From contig JBCBXA010000081.1 in the NCBI GenBank assembly GCA_039816825.1, forward strand, positions 1 through 13,310: 13,310 bases of DNA, written 5' to 3'. Positions 1 to 6,079 of this stretch are shown here, piece by piece. Each line of letters opens with the position of its first letter. The stretch's first letter is position 1. A program made the position numbers and the translations under genes. The DNA comes from JBCBXA01 sp039816825. GTDB lineage: Bacteria; Pseudomonadota; Alphaproteobacteria; Rhizobiales; Rhizobiaceae. Below the pieces are notes generated by a model that saw only the letters and a list, made by a program, of their open reading frames with translations, made no database searches and had not been told where the DNA came from.

Positions 1-183
1 ATATGGCTTCCACGGAAAGGAAGCTGCAGTGCCCGGTTCGACATATCCAAACATCTCAAGGTCAAAGACAAAATGGAAATGCGCCATGGCGAGCAACGCC
101 AGTCCACGTGCCGTATCCACAATGCCGATCCGTGATCGCATGCCCGCATAGCCCGGCTGTTGACGGGGCACTTCCGCGCTCAC
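1..183 (-). CDS. DUF1624 / HGSNAT-like membrane protein, 5' end only (partial)
   Basis: This is the N-terminal part of a gene that continues beyond the left edge. Reading the minus strand from a GTG at 183-181 gives about 61 residues. They include RIGIVDTARGLALLAMAHFH followed by FVFDLEMFGYVEP. The pattern (R-x-x-x-x-D-x-x-R-G-hydrophobic run-H-x-x-x-D-L) matches the first membrane segment of DUF1624, the bacterial relatives of heparan-alpha-glucosaminide N-acetyltransferase. Those proteins are multi-pass and thought to move acyl groups across the membrane; the substrate cannot be told here. The GTG at 183 overlaps the stop of the upstream EamA gene (GTGA, 4 nt), which favours it. A GTG at 171 or an ATG at 141 remain possible because no strong ribosome site is visible. 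The family call is fairly firm. The function is inferred from family only. Confidence 0.72.
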   Translation of the reverse strand, partial: MSAEVPRQQPGYAGMRSRIGIVDTARGLALLAMAHFHFVFDLEMFGYVEPGTAASFPWKPY

Positions 184-1115
184 TTCGGCACCACTTGGCT
201 ATCTGAGGATGTCGTGCTGGCTGGCGCGCCTGTCTGGGCTTGACGGGCGAGCAGCAACCCGGCCAGCACGAGACCAAGAGCCAGATACATGGAGGGCGGA
301 ATGGTTTCCCCGAGCGTCAGGGCCGCAATGGCAACGCCTGCCACTGGCAGTATGTTGATGCCCATCACCACGAGCGAATATCCGACTTTCTGGATCAGAT
401 AGTAGCGTAGGATGTAAGCCATTCCGGTTGGCAGCAATCCGAGAAACAAAAGGGCGTACAACGTCTCCGTCTCTGCGACCTGCGGATGAGGGCCCTGCAC
501 CAGCAACGCTAGCGGAATAAGCTGCAGTGTGCCCAGAAACAGCGTCCCGGTGGCCATGGCCTGAGGGTCGACTTCGGTTTTTCTGACCAGCAAACCGGAG
601 AAGATATAGCACAGCGACGCGGTCATGATCGCAAGCATCGGCAAGATCTGAAGGGTGCCCTGATCTGACACCGCCTGCGGGCCCACTGCCACCAGCACGC
701 CTGCAAATCCGGTTATGGCGGCGAGGATCTTCAAGCCGTTCAACCGCTCATCGTCAGTGGCAAAGTGCATGATGGCCAGCGCGAAGAATGGTCCTGCGCC
801 CATGAGCAGAGATGTCAGGGACGCGGTGACGTGTAGCTCCGCCCACGCAATCAGACAAAAGGGCGCTGTCACGTTGAAGATGGCGATGACAAACAAACGT
901 CGCCACGGCATGTCGGTGGACAGCCGCAATCGGGGCATGAGGATGGAGGCCAGCGCCAGGCAGACAAAGCCAAGGGCAACACGATCGGCCGCCAGCCAGA
1001 CGGCGCCGGTTTCACCGACGGCAATCTTGATTGCCGTGAACGCGCCAGCCCAACTGCCCACCATGAGAAACAGCAACAGAAGGTCGAGTGGCGTGGCGCG
1101 GCGTATGGGAGCCAT
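180..1115 (-). CDS. EamA-domain drug/metabolite (DMT) family transporter
   Basis: This 311-residue inner-membrane protein is almost entirely hydrophobic. Short charged loops separate about ten membrane helices, arranged as two EamA repeats (roughly residues 9-140 and 150-290). Family hallmarks include the N-terminal W-A-G-A-F-T-A-I-K segment (residues 23-31) and, in the second repeat, LGETIPP before the last helices. DMT/RhaT-type carriers export small metabolites or amino acids, but substrates cannot be predicted from sequence. The length is normal for the family. The ATG at 1115 shares one base with the stop of the DUF3253 gene (TGATG), and its own stop overlaps the next gene (GTGA). All three are therefore very likely co-transcribed and translationally coupled. 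Nothing appears broken. Confidence 0.9.
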   Translation of the reverse strand: MAPIRRATPLDLLLLFLMVGSWAGAFTAIKIAVGETGAVWLAADRVALGFVCLALASILMPRLRLSTDMPWRRLFVIAIFNVTAPFCLIAWAELHVTASLTSLLMGAGPFFALAIMHFATDDERLNGLKILAAITGFAGVLVAVGPQAVSDQGTLQILPMLAIMTASLCYIFSGLLVRKTEVDPQAMATGTLFLGTLQLIPLALLVQGPHPQVAETETLYALLFLGLLPTGMAYILRYYLIQKVGYSLVVMGINILPVAGVAIAALTLGETIPPSMYLALGLVLAGLLLARQAQTGAPASTTSSDSQVVPK

Positions 1116-1399
1116 CAGTCTGCCTCAGTCGCATGGGTTCCGCCGATGCGTATCCGGTAAACTCCGCGAAAATCCGTGGGGTCTACAGGCTTTCCTTTGC
1201 GCGTGATCGTCACGTCGCCTGCCTGCGCCAGGTCGACGGCCTCAGCCCTCACAGGCTTCATGAGAAGTCGCCATTTCTTCTCGTCGGAACCGGCCAGGTG
1301 CCGCGCCACTTCAGACGGACAAATGCTTTTGGAAGCCCCGCGCTCGGCGGCCAGTTGGAGGATTGTTTGGCGCAGTTCTGCAGAGGACGGTGTAGCCAT
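1115..1399 (-). CDS. DUF3253 family protein
   Basis: This 94-residue soluble protein carries the DUF3253 pattern: a short N-terminal helix, SICPSEVARHLAG (residues 25-37), the W-R-x-L-M-x-P-V-R core (residues 43-51), D-V-T-I-T-R-K-G-K-P-V-D-P and a final Y-R-I-R strand. The shape suggests a small winged-helix-like fold, but no activity has been established for the family as far as I know. It is the first gene of the leftward operon and overlaps the transporter start by one base. AAGGA lies directly against the ATG with no spacer, which is tighter than usual. No other in-frame start lies between the upstream in-frame stop (near 1448) and this ATG, so the start stands. Confidence 0.85.
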   Translation of the reverse strand: MATPSSAELRQTILQLAAERGASKSICPSEVARHLAGSDEKKWRLLMKPVRAEAVDLAQAGDVTITRKGKPVDPTDFRGVYRIRIGGTHATEAD

Positions 1400-1503
1400 T
1401 CCTTGTGTTAGCAGCAGCGGCAGTGCGCGTAACCTTGTTTGTCGGTCTTAAGGCGAAAATGTCATGCGAGCGAGCTATGCGTGAGGCGCAGGTGAGCTAA
1501 CCG

Positions 1504-1519
1504 TTAAGGGATGGTTTAC
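1504..1519 (+). promoter_or_regulatory. Candidate CtrA-like binding box
   Basis: TTAA at 1504-1507, seven bases, then TTTAC at 1515-1519 matches the alphaproteobacterial CtrA pattern TTAA-N7-TTAAC with one mismatch. It lies upstream of the possible short transcription unit that ends at the 1736-1760 terminator. A one-mismatch match of this length is easily found by chance, so this is only a candidate. Confidence 0.22.
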
Positions 1520-1596
1520 CCTCTTGCGTGACCCTGAGGTTCGATCTACCCCTTCACCCACGCAGACAGGGGGCGCTGCGCAAACAATGGTGTATC

Positions 1597-1698
1597 ATGG
1601 ATCGTGAAACTTCTACGCCTTGCTGGGCGGTGACCGCTCGTGTGCTCGGCGCATTCGCATCGCTTCTCGCGATTGCATATCTGTTCGGCGCTCTCTAG
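1597..1698 (+). CDS. Possible 33-residue single-pass membrane peptide
   Basis: An ATG at 1597 opens a 33-codon frame ending in TAG. It encodes MDRETSTPCW followed by a continuous hydrophobic stretch (about residues 15-33, including VLGAFASLLAIAYLFGAL) that would make one membrane helix, with the charged residues at the N-terminus. It ends 37 bp before a strong rightward terminator, so a transcript ending there would carry it as its only evident ORF. Against it: there is no clear ribosome site at normal spacing (a G-run at about 1570 is too far away), and I do not recognise the peptide. The unit may instead be a small non-coding RNA. If translated, it would be an inner-membrane micro-protein of unknown role. 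Confidence 0.3.
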   Translation: MDRETSTPCWAVTARVLGAFASLLAIAYLFGAL

Positions 1699-1735
1699 CC
1701 GAAGGCCTCGGCAAAACGGTTTTCAGCGCGTTTCG

Positions 1736-1760
1736 AACCGGCTTTCACAGCCGGTTTTTT
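1736..1760 (+). terminator. Intrinsic terminator
   Basis: A perfect 8-bp stem, AACCGGCT (1736-1743) with AGCCGGTT (1749-1756), has a 5-nt loop and runs into T residues through 1760. No annotated gene ends here. The terminator therefore closes a short upstream transcript (the 1597-1698 ORF or an RNA gene) and isolates the DUF1489 gene from upstream read-through. Confidence 0.8.
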
Positions 1761-1839
1761 CATGTGCTCTATCAGGGTTATCCACCGCTGGTTCAGCGTT
1801 ACGCTTTGCTTGTCGCAAGCTGTCTTCTAGTCAAACCCC

Positions 1840-2265
1840 ATGCTGCATCTTGTGAAACTGTCGGTCGGCTCGGGAAGCGTGGAGGGTTTGCGCGCCTACG
1901 TCGACTGGCGGGCGTCTCAAATTGGTGGCGGCGCCGCGCCCGCGCGGCACGTTCACACGACACGCATGGTGCCCAAACGGCGCGAGGAGCTTCTTGATGG
2001 TGGCTCGATCTACTGGGTCATCAAGGGGCAGATTCAGGCGCGGCAGCGCTTGATCGACATTGATCCTTTCACCGATGTCGACGGCGTGACGCGCTGCCAT
2101 TTGGTGATGGAGCCCCAGTTGATCGCCACGCAATGGCAGCCCAAGCGTCCGTTCCAGGGTTGGCGATACCTGAAACCCGAAGATGCGCCGCATGATCTCA
2201 AGGAGGGCGAAGACTCGCTCTCTGCCGACATGCGCGGTGAGTTGGCGGCTCTGGGTTTGCTATAG
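1840..2265 (+). CDS. DUF1489 family protein
   Basis: This 141-residue soluble protein starts MLHLVKLSVG, typical of DUF1489, a family found mainly in alphaproteobacteria with no established function. Family-like segments are the M-V-P-K-R-R-E-E-L-L-D-G-G-S-I-Y-W-V-I-K-G motif in two parts (residues 43-53 and 54-63), I-Q-A-R-Q (65-69), and the later PFQGWRYL (about residues 103-110). The length is as expected for the family. There is no clear Shine-Dalgarno before the ATG, but the conserved N-terminus fixes the start. It begins 80 bp after an intrinsic terminator, so it needs its own promoter, and it may continue into mipZ 104 bp downstream. Confidence 0.88.
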   Translation: MLHLVKLSVGSGSVEGLRAYVDWRASQIGGGAAPARHVHTTRMVPKRREELLDGGSIYWVIKGQIQARQRLIDIDPFTDVDGVTRCHLVMEPQLIATQWQPKRPFQGWRYLKPEDAPHDLKEGEDSLSADMRGELAALGLL

Positions 2266-2369
2266 AAACACTTGGTTTACGTTGCTGACAGAAGCACGCG
2301 GCGGCTTTACCGCCTGCTATCGCTTGTCTGGCACCTTGCGCAAAACAGAAGAACAGACGGGACTTCGCC

Positions 2370-3338
2370 ATGAGCGATAGGGAGCAGGCTGGTCAGATCG
2401 ACCGGCAAGAGCCATCACATGCGGAAGATGTTCTTGCCCACGTCATCGTGTGCGGCAATGAGAAGGGTGGTGCCGGCAAGACAACAACGGCCATCAATCT
2501 GGTCGTGGCCCTGCTGCAGCGCGGAGCCAGTGTTGCAACCATCGATCTGGATGGCCAACAGCAGAGTTTCACCCGCTACATCGACAATCGAGAGGCCTGG
2601 AGGCAGGAGAGCGGCGCTCGACTGCCCATGCCCCTTCATTTCTGCATTGAGCCAGCGGTCGAAGTGGACTCCGCTAAAGAACGCGAAGAGGTCGAGTTCC
2701 AACGTCTGGCGGTGCGTCTTTCAGAGCTTGAGTCGGGGGTCGACTTTGTGGTCATCGACACGCCGGGCTTCCACTCTTATCTCACCCGCCTTGCTCACTC
2801 GCTCGCCGATACCCTGGTCACACCCATCAATGAGAGCTTTGTCGACCTTGATGTCTTTGGAAAGTTCCGTGGTGAACAGCTCATGCTGGAGGAGATTGGT
2901 CCTTACGGTGAAATGGTCACAGCCTCCCGAGAGCAGCGCCGCACCCTCGATGGTGGGCGGATAGATTGGGTGGTTGTTAGAAACCGTCTGGCGCAGATTG
3001 CGTCCCACAACCATCAGAATGTTCTGGCGGGCCTTGAGTTCCTGTCCAACGAGCTGGATTTCCGCCTGGCTGCCGGCATTGGCGAGCGCAACATCTTCCG
3101 TGAGTTCTTCCCAATGGGCCTCACGGCCATGGATGAGTTCTCGATAGAAACCTTGGGTTCACCGCCCACAATGTCCCATCTCGCTGCACGGCGTGAGGTG
3201 AGGGCGCTGGTCAAGCGCCTCAATTTGCCCGCGCCCAAGCGGCTCCAAACGCAGAACGCGCCGGTCATGCAAACCGACGCGTTTGAAGATATTGTCGAGG
3301 CGGGCCGCGTCCTGCGCGAAGAGGCGCTTCACAACTAG
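2370..3338 (+). CDS. mipZ: MipZ-type ParA/MinD-like ATPase (division-site regulator)
   Basis: This 322-residue P-loop ATPase belongs to the ParA/MinD superfamily. The deviant Walker A is N-E-K-G-G-A-G-K-T-T (residues 30-39), with signature Lys32 and P-loop Lys37. The A' motif is I-D-L-D (Asp59). Walker B is V-V-I-D-T-P-G (Asp130). The following SYLTRLAHSLADTLVTPINE and S-F-V-D-L-D-V-F-G segments match MipZ rather than ordinary ParA. In Caulobacter, MipZ is loaded by ParB at the chromosome origin, forms a polar gradient and blocks FtsZ assembly away from midcell. That role is inferred here from family. The protein is longer than Caulobacter MipZ (273 residues): about 24 polar residues precede the core and there is a C-terminal extension. 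A GGGA lies 7 nt before the ATG. It is convergent with the 3360-3671 gene. Confidence 0.92.
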   Translation: MSDREQAGQIDRQEPSHAEDVLAHVIVCGNEKGGAGKTTTAINLVVALLQRGASVATIDLDGQQQSFTRYIDNREAWRQESGARLPMPLHFCIEPAVEVDSAKEREEVEFQRLAVRLSELESGVDFVVIDTPGFHSYLTRLAHSLADTLVTPINESFVDLDVFGKFRGEQLMLEEIGPYGEMVTASREQRRTLDGGRIDWVVVRNRLAQIASHNHQNVLAGLEFLSNELDFRLAAGIGERNIFREFFPMGLTAMDEFSIETLGSPPTMSHLAARREVRALVKRLNLPAPKRLQTQNAPVMQTDAFEDIVEAGRVLREEALHN

Positions 3339-3346
3339 CCCATCAC

Positions 3347-3361
3347 GAGCCTTGCAGGCTC
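3347..3361. other. Hairpin between convergent genes
   Basis: GAGCCT (3347-3352) and AGGCTC (3356-3361) form a 6-bp stem with a 3-nt loop. It sits 9 bp after the mipZ stop and covers most of the stop codon of the opposing gene. No T-run follows on either strand, so it is not a classical intrinsic terminator. It could still slow polymerase or protect 3' ends of both transcripts. Confidence 0.4.
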
Positions 3362-3671
3362 AGCGCAGTCGCAGCTTCACCGCTGGAAGACCATCAGGCG
3401 TCATAACGCACATACGGACATCGACCCTTGGCTGCGAGCGGCGGCGCGAGCGTCCGGCATGGGTGAGAAGCAAAGACACCAGATTGGCAGTGCGCGCACG
3501 GGAGCGTGGCGTGTCTCCAAGAGCCATGGATGCGGCAATGAGGGGATGCTGATGCGCTTCGGTTGGCGTTCCGTTGCGATAGCGGGCAAAATCCACGAGG
3601 CGGGCCAGGGGGCCAGATGAGCCGCGGGTCTGCGCTCTTGAATTGGTTTGTGGCTTCAGCTTCTGCGTCAT
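3360..3671 (-). CDS. Hypothetical basic protein, 103 aa
   Basis: I do not recognise this protein. It is arginine-rich and without membrane segments. A polar basic N-terminus (MTQKLKPQTNSRAQTRGSSG) leads to a helical part with LARLVDFARYRNG and HPLIAASMALGD, and the end is strand-like (V-D-V-R-M-C-V-M-T-P-D-G-L-P-A-V-K-L-R-L-R). The ATG at 3671 is chosen because GGAG lies 8 nt upstream; a GTG at 3689 would add six residues. It lies 67 bp downstream of the carboxypeptidase gene on the same strand, so both may share a transcript, and it ends 21 bp from the convergent mipZ. A short frame (3668-3697) ends in ATGA across its start. It could be a small nucleic-acid-binding protein, but nothing proves that. 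Homologue conservation would settle whether it is real. Confidence 0.55.
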   Translation of the reverse strand: MTQKLKPQTNSRAQTRGSSGPLARLVDFARYRNGTPTEAHQHPLIAASMALGDTPRSRARTANLVSLLLTHAGRSRRRSQPRVDVRMCVMTPDGLPAVKLRLR

Positions 3672-3738
3672 CGGTCGAACTCCATACACATCGACATTCT
3701 GTCTTAACTGGCCCCTTTGGGGACGAACCGTTGAGGCT

Positions 3739-5286
3739 CTAGGTTTGCTGGATCGCCAGACAGGCGAACTTGCGGGCTTTCAGATATTTGCAGGCATCTC
3801 GTGCAGCCTGCTTGCTGGAGAAGCCGGTGAAGCGAACGCGGAACAGAGCCGTGCCGTTCTTCTCGATTTCCTGTGTCCACTTGCTGGTGCTGCCCAGGAC
3901 CCGTTTTCCTGCCTCTTGAGCCTTCGCATGCAGCTTTTTGGCAGAACTGACGGTTGGGACCGCGCCGATCTGAATGTGCCAGCCCTTGGGCGGCGCAGTG
4001 ATCGATGCCGTAGCCAGTTCCGCCGCGCTTTGTGGAGCTGGCGCGGCATAGGCTGAGGCTGTCTGAGGAGCGGCGGAGGGTGGCGTCAGAGCCGCGACCA
4101 TGGGCGTGGATGGAACTGCATTCTTGCTGGAAGCCTCAGCCATGTAGGCGGCAAGTTCTTCACGGCTGTTGAACACGCCGTTGGACGGGCGGGCGCGGGG
4201 CAGGGGTGCTGTTGCGATCAGAGCATTGGAAATCCGCTGCTGATTCTTCGGATCAGCGGTTGGCTTGGGCGCGAGAATGGGTGTGGGAACCGGTTGCGCA
4301 ATGCTGGCCAATGCCACCTGCGTGTTGGCTCTCATGCTTGGCAGGGGGGCGTTCTTGGGCAGGATCACACGGGTGCTGACCCCAGCGACATTGAACCCGC
4401 CATTAGCCCGTGCGCGGCTTTTGGAAGCGATGATCTGCTTGCCACCACGCTTGGATGCTTTGCGCAGGTACTGCGAAATCAGCTTCTGCATCTGAGCGTT
4501 GCGGGACGCGCCTGTCCGACCGCCCATGACCACTGCCACGATCCGGCGTCCACCCGTATTGACCGAGGAGACAAGGTTGAAGCCCGAGGCGCGTGTGTAT
4601 CCGGTCTTGATGCCGTCCACGCCTCTTACGCGACCCAGCAGACGGTTGTGATTGCCATAGGTGGCTTTGCCATACTTGAATGAACGCGTGGAGAAGTACT
4701 TGTATTGATTGGGGAAATGCTCGCGAAGAGCGATGCCCAGCTTGGCCATATCGCGAGCGGTTGTGAGCTGGCCCTTGGAGGTCAGACCGGACGCGTTGCG
4801 GAACGTCGTCTTGGACATGCCCAGCGCTCGGGCCTTGCGCGTCATCATGCGCGCGAAATTGGCCTCCGAGCCGCCGATGTGCTCTGCCACGGCGGCGGCA
4901 ACATTGTTGGCGCTCTTGGTAACCAGTGCGCGAATGACGCTGTCGATTGAGAGTGTTTTGCCCGTTGAGATCGCAATGCGTGATGGCGGCTTGCTGTTGG
5001 CGTATTTTGAGATGCGAACGCGAGTCTTCTTGGTGATCTGTCCGCGCTCTAGCGCGTCGAAGATCATGTAGACGGTCATCATTTTGGTGAGCGACGCCGG
5101 GTAGCGCAGATTGTCTGCCCGATAGGAATACAGCGTCTTGCCTGTGCGGGCATCCATCACGATGCCGGCATATTTTGAGTTGGCAGACGCTGTGGCTACC
5201 TGTGTCAGGCCGACGGCCAGGGCAGCAAAAGCGGTGATGACAAAACGACGAAGATTGGCCCGGAAGGCGGGACGAAGACTACGCAC
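3739..5286 (-). CDS. Secreted D-alanyl-D-alanine carboxypeptidase (peptidase S11) with C-terminal SPOR domain
   Basis: This 515-residue DacF/PBP5-type enzyme removes the terminal D-Ala from peptidoglycan pentapeptides in the periplasm. An N-terminal arginine-rich segment and hydrophobic core end in a likely signal-peptidase site after A-T-A-S-A (about residue 35). The catalytic motifs are complete: S-L-T-K (nucleophile Ser65, Lys68), S-A-N (Ser125-Asn127) and K-T-G (Lys227-Gly229). After the catalytic domain I see no PBP5-type C-terminal sandwich. Instead there is a long Ala/Pro-rich linker (about residues 290-430) and then a SPOR domain (about 432-515, starting G-W-H-I-Q-I-G-A). SPOR domains bind denuded septal glycan, so action at the division site is likely. 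The start is taken as GTG 5286, because GAGG lies 7 nt upstream. The TTG at 5292 would leave only 1 nt of spacing. A hairpin precedes the ribosome site. Confidence 0.93.
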   Translation of the reverse strand: MRSLRPAFRANLRRFVITAFAALAVGLTQVATASANSKYAGIVMDARTGKTLYSYRADNLRYPASLTKMMTVYMIFDALERGQITKKTRVRISKYANSKPPSRIAISTGKTLSIDSVIRALVTKSANNVAAAVAEHIGGSEANFARMMTRKARALGMSKTTFRNASGLTSKGQLTTARDMAKLGIALREHFPNQYKYFSTRSFKYGKATYGNHNRLLGRVRGVDGIKTGYTRASGFNLVSSVNTGGRRIVAVVMGGRTGASRNAQMQKLISQYLRKASKRGGKQIIASKSRARANGGFNVAGVSTRVILPKNAPLPSMRANTQVALASIAQPVPTPILAPKPTADPKNQQRISNALIATAPLPRARPSNGVFNSREELAAYMAEASSKNAVPSTPMVAALTPPSAAPQTASAYAAPAPQSAAELATASITAPPKGWHIQIGAVPTVSSAKKLHAKAQEAGKRVLGSTSKWTQEIEKNGTALFRVRFTGFSSKQAARDACKYLKARKFACLAIQQT

Positions 5287-5632
5287 TGACAAACCTCAAT
5301 CCGGCCTTGGGCCGGTACGCGAAACAAATCGGTTCATGCCGGCCAAACACACCGGCAACATTTGCCCAGTGTGCCGAAACGCGGTTACCGAAGGGTTGAC
5401 GAATTGCGATGAACTGCCTGCAACAAGGATTTGTTCATCACGAAATATTTCCAGCGGCGGCTCTTTTGCGCTGGTGCGGCCCGCCGTCGGACAGCCATGA
5501 GCTCGAGTTTTCATGGCCGCAGTGTGCCGGCTGGGCATGGCTGCTGAATAAGTTGGCACACAGCGCTCGATTGCCCCCTTACAAGCTGGGCAAAACGACT
5601 TACATTCAACAGTCGTACCGAGTGCTCACCGA
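5287..5632. promoter_or_regulatory. Divergent promoter region between the carboxypeptidase gene and clpS
   Basis: These 346 bp must carry the promoters for both divergent genes. I cannot assign confident -35/-10 boxes. Visible structure: the hairpin at 5301-5315 beside the leftward ribosome site, a second GC-rich inverted repeat TGCCGG/CCGGCA (5337-5342 and 5352-5357), and TTGCCC/GGGCAA (5571-5576 and 5588-5593) about 40 bp before clpS, which could be an operator. A leftward open frame spanning much of the gap lacks recognisable protein features, and I treat it as non-coding. Confidence 0.5.
5301..5315 (-). promoter_or_regulatory. Hairpin in the leader of the carboxypeptidase mRNA
   Basis: CCGGCC and GGCCGG form a perfect 6-bp GC stem with a 3-nt loop. 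It ends three bases before the GAGG ribosome site (5294-5297) of the leftward carboxypeptidase gene. In the mRNA it would sit just 5' of the initiation region and could tune ribosome access or mRNA stability. The structure is seen; the role is inferred. Confidence 0.4.
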
Positions 5633-6034
5633 ATGATCAGACGGAACATGACCATCCTGCAAAACCACACAATCCAGACAGACGTGCGCTCGCCCTTCGC
5701 CATGGAGGATGACGACACGCCGAAAGGGCCTGATCGCGAAGGCGGGGTCGGTCTGGCAACAAAGACACGAACCAAACCCAAGAAGCCCAGCCTGTACCGC
5801 GTTCTGCTTCTCAATGACGATTACACCCCCATGGAGTTCGTGGTTCACGTGCTCCAGCGCTTCTTCAACAAGAGTGGAGAAGATGCGCAGCGCATCATGT
5901 GGCACGTCCACAAGAACGGAATGGGTGAGTGTGGAATCTACACCTACGAAGTCGCTGAGACGAAAGTGACGCAGGTGATGGATTACGCGCAGAACAACCA
6001 GCATCCGCTGCAATGCGTGATGGAAAAGAAATGA
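5633..6034 (+). CDS. clpS: ClpS, ATP-dependent Clp protease adaptor
   Basis: This protein (up to 133 residues) binds the N-domain of ClpA and delivers N-degron substrates to ClpAP. The core runs from P-S-L-Y-R-V-L-L-L-N-D-D-Y-T-P-M-E-F to H-P-L-Q-C-V-M-E-K. The N-degron pocket residues known from E. coli are present as Asn61, Asp62, gatekeeper Met67 and His93, so this is an active ClpS1-type adaptor. About 50 polar, poorly conserved residues precede the core. The exact start is uncertain: ATG at 5633, 5648 and 5702 are all in frame and none has a strong ribosome site. ATG 5633 is the longest. clpA follows after 45 bp, so adaptor and unfoldase are probably co-transcribed. Confidence 0.95.
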   Translation: MIRRNMTILQNHTIQTDVRSPFAMEDDDTPKGPDREGGVGLATKTRTKPKKPSLYRVLLLNDDYTPMEFVVHVLQRFFNKSGEDAQRIMWHVHKNGMGECGIYTYEVAETKVTQVMDYAQNNQHPLQCVMEKK

Positions 6035-6038
6035 TCTG

Positions 6039-6060
6039 CGTGCCGCTATTCCGCGGCACG
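6039..6060 (+). other. Intercistronic hairpin between clpS and clpA
   Basis: CGTGCCGC (6039-6046) and GCGGCACG (6053-6060) form a perfect 8-bp stem with a 6-nt loop. It begins four bases after the clpS stop and ends 8 bp before the AAGGAG ribosome site of clpA. There is no T-run, so it is not an intrinsic terminator. It could stabilise the clpS mRNA end, direct RNase processing, or set the clpS:clpA ratio. Confidence 0.6.
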
Positions 6061-6079
6061 ATGCAAGAAAGGAGCGGCC

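Larger units (their letters stand above)
1400..1839. other. Intergenic region between divergent genes
   Basis: These 440 bp separate the leftward DUF3253 operon from the rightward DUF1489 gene and should hold at least two divergent promoters. I could not assign convincing -35/-10 pairs. Within it I see a CtrA-like box near 1504-1519, a possible 33-codon membrane-peptide ORF at 1597-1698, and a clear rightward intrinsic terminator at 1736-1760. The rest (1400-1500 and 1761-1839) holds only minor repeats, such as the GCTTG-TCG-CAAGC inverted repeat at 1808-1820 just before the DUF1489 start. Confidence 0.6.

Noticed and set aside
2300..2314. GGCGG-CTTTA-CCGCC hairpin in the DUF1489-mipZ gap, considered as a terminator or riboswitch element.
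   Set aside because: Only 5 bp, no T-run, and no further structure around it.
5296..5559. An 87-codon leftward frame in the gap upstream of the carboxypeptidase gene.
   Set aside because: No recognisable domain, no good ribosome site, and it would fill the region that must hold two divergent promoters.
5841..5856. TGGTTCACGTGCTCCA resembles the parS consensus, which would be attractive near mipZ.
   Set aside because: Only 12 of 16 bases match by eye, one half-site is poor, and the bases encode conserved ClpS residues (V-V-H-V-L-Q), so codon constraint explains them.
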